Below are positions 16,534 to 17,515 of a DNA stretch of 17,515 bases, one piece after another (within the stretch, counting starts at the first letter, position 1; the number at the start of each line of letters is the position of its first letter). The notes under the pieces are model-generated. The model was not told the DNA's origin and made no database searches. It saw only the letters and a program-made list of their open reading frames with translations. The stretch is from an uncultured Eubacteriales bacterium (GTDB lineage Bacteria; Bacillota; Clostridia; Peptostreptococcales; Anaerovoracaceae). Both the position numbers and the translations under genes were made by a program. The stretch spans positions 1 through 17,515 of the forward strand of contig CACXFN010000036.1 in the NCBI GenBank assembly GCA_902766915.1, given 5' to 3'.

Positions 16534-17499
16534 CTACTGTATCAACAATCGGTCTGTATGATAGATTACCAACTCATCATCCTGTTCAATGCGGTAGGTT
16601 GAATTCGGGACAATTGTAACGTCTCCCCTTCTGGCGACGATTAGAACCACATTTTCCTTTTCCAATAAATCCGCAGCCGTTCGCCCTATCCAAGCGCTAT
16701 CAATCCCCACTTCCAAGGTGTGAAGATGAACGTCATCCAGCATTATTTTGCTGTGTTGTGCCTGCGTGTACTGCTCAACAAATCCTGCAGAAATAATACC
16801 TGTAGGTATAGCCACCGCGCCAACTCCAAGGAAAGAAATCACTATTGCCATCGCTCTCCCCAAGGTTGTAACAGGACTAATATCTCCATATCCTATTGTC
16901 AGTAGAGTAGACATACTCCACCAGATTCCGGAAAATGCATTTTTAAAATACTCCGGTTGAGCTTCATGCTCCACACTATACATACAAAGAGATGAAGCCA
17001 ACATGAGAGTTAGTACGATAAATAAAGATGACAGAATCTGATTCTTTTTTTCTATTAAGACACTGGCAATTACATTAAAGGAGTCCATGTAATTATTGAC
17101 TCGGAAAAGTCTTAGGATTCTTGCCACTCTGAGAATTCGAAATGCAGCAAAACCGCTTAGGAAGAAGGCGGGTATGATAGTCAGGAGTTCTATTAACCCT
17201 TCGAAGGACAACATAAACTTTACAATTGCCTTCCCTCTGGGCACCTCTGGATACAAATACTCAGCGGTATATATTCTTAGAATATATTCCACAATGAAAA
17301 TAGTAACCGTCACAACCTCTACAACAACCAAGATGGTGTTGTATTTTTGCATCGCTTCGAAGGTCTCCAAATACATAGCAATAACATTAAGTAGTATTGC
17401 TATAACCATAAGATAGTCGAAACCTCTGCTGATGGTATCAGACATATTACCAATTTCGACTATCTCAAATAATCTCTTTTTCCCCGTGGATTTGTTCAT
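16534..17499 (-). CDS. Voltage-gated-type potassium channel with C-terminal RCK_C domain
   Basis: 321 residues. Six membrane segments are visible: S1 (about 29-46), S2 (57-75), S3 (about 98-114), S4 (118-133), S5 (155-174) and S6 (215-240). S4 carries five arginines spaced every third residue (R121, R124, R127, R130, R133), the voltage-sensor pattern. The pore loop is WWSMSTLLTIGYGD, with the potassium filter TIGYGD at 201-206. After S6 a short linker leads to about 65 residues resembling the RCK_C/TrkA-C ligand domain (EVGIDSAWIGRTAADLL, VVLIVARRGDVTIVPNS, QDDELVIYH). The Rossmann-fold RCK_N domain is absent. It should form a tetrameric potassium channel in the cytoplasmic membrane. ATG 17499 lies 16 bases from the window edge and lacks a good ribosome binding site; an ATG at residue 19 is an alternative. 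Confidence 0.92.
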   Translation of the reverse strand: MNKSTGKKRLFEIVEIGNMSDTISRGFDYLMVIAILLNVIAMYLETFEAMQKYNTILVVVEVVTVTIFIVEYILRIYTAEYLYPEVPRGKAIVKFMLSFEGLIELLTIIPAFFLSGFAAFRILRVARILRLFRVNNYMDSFNVIASVLIEKKNQILSSLFIVLTLMLASSLCMYSVEHEAQPEYFKNAFSGIWWSMSTLLTIGYGDISPVTTLGRAMAIVISFLGVGAVAIPTGIISAGFVEQYTQAQHSKIMLDDVHLHTLEVGIDSAWIGRTAADLLEKENVVLIVARRGDVTIVPNSTYRIEQDDELVIYHTDRLLIQ

Positions 17500-17515
17500 A
17501 CTTTAATAAATAAAA

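Overview
The window looks like chromosomal DNA from a low-to-moderate GC, strictly anaerobic Firmicute of the class Clostridia. The grounds are AT-rich intergenic DNA, strong GGAGG ribosome binding sites, a two-iron superoxide reductase, a phosphotransacetylase and a butyryl-CoA:acetate-type CoA-transferase (acetate/butyrate metabolism), and MacB/YknXYZ-like export genes without an outer-membrane partner. The exact genus cannot be told from the sequence. No tRNA, rRNA, CRISPR array, transposase or phage gene was seen, and no gene-free stretch exceeds 300 bases; the longest gap is about 230 bases, between pta and asnS.

Left part (1-5381, all minus strand). A heavy-metal P1B-type ATPase enters from the left edge, preceded by a separate small HMA metal-binding protein in the same reading frame. 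Upstream of these is a three-gene cassette: an SPFH/band-7 protein with two C-terminal zinc ribbons, a membrane protein with two N-terminal zinc ribbons, and a TPM-domain membrane protein. This resembles the Bacillus subtilis ydjI/ydjG/ydjH envelope-stress set, but without a pspA-like gene beside it. asnS lies directly upstream and may feed transcription into the cassette.

Middle (5382-12361). A GC-rich cluster of inverted repeats separates pta from asnS. pta (minus) and a superoxide reductase gene (plus) are divergent. A long bidirectional terminator follows the reductase gene and also ends a tightly coupled four-gene minus-strand operon: HlyD/MacA-like adaptor 1, ABC ATPase, adaptor 2, MacB-like permease. 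All three junctions overlap. Adaptor 2 is unusual: about 300 residues, partly very acidic, are inserted where the tip of its coiled-coil hairpin should be.

Right part (12362-17515). A family I CoA-transferase (plus) converges on a membrane-anchored glycerophosphodiester phosphodiesterase (minus). An SLC45-like MFS transporter (plus) converges on a voltage-gated-type potassium channel with a C-terminal RCK_C domain (minus). Both convergent pairs are separated by only 5-6 bases with no visible terminator.

Functionally the window mixes housekeeping (asnS, pta), anaerobic metabolism and oxygen defence (CoA-transferase, superoxide reductase), and many envelope functions (metal export, SPFH/TPM cassette, ABC exporter, potassium channel, lipid-headgroup phosphodiesterase, MFS). 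The best candidates for little-described biology are the double-adaptor exporter with its acidic insert and the SPFH-zinc ribbon-TPM cassette.
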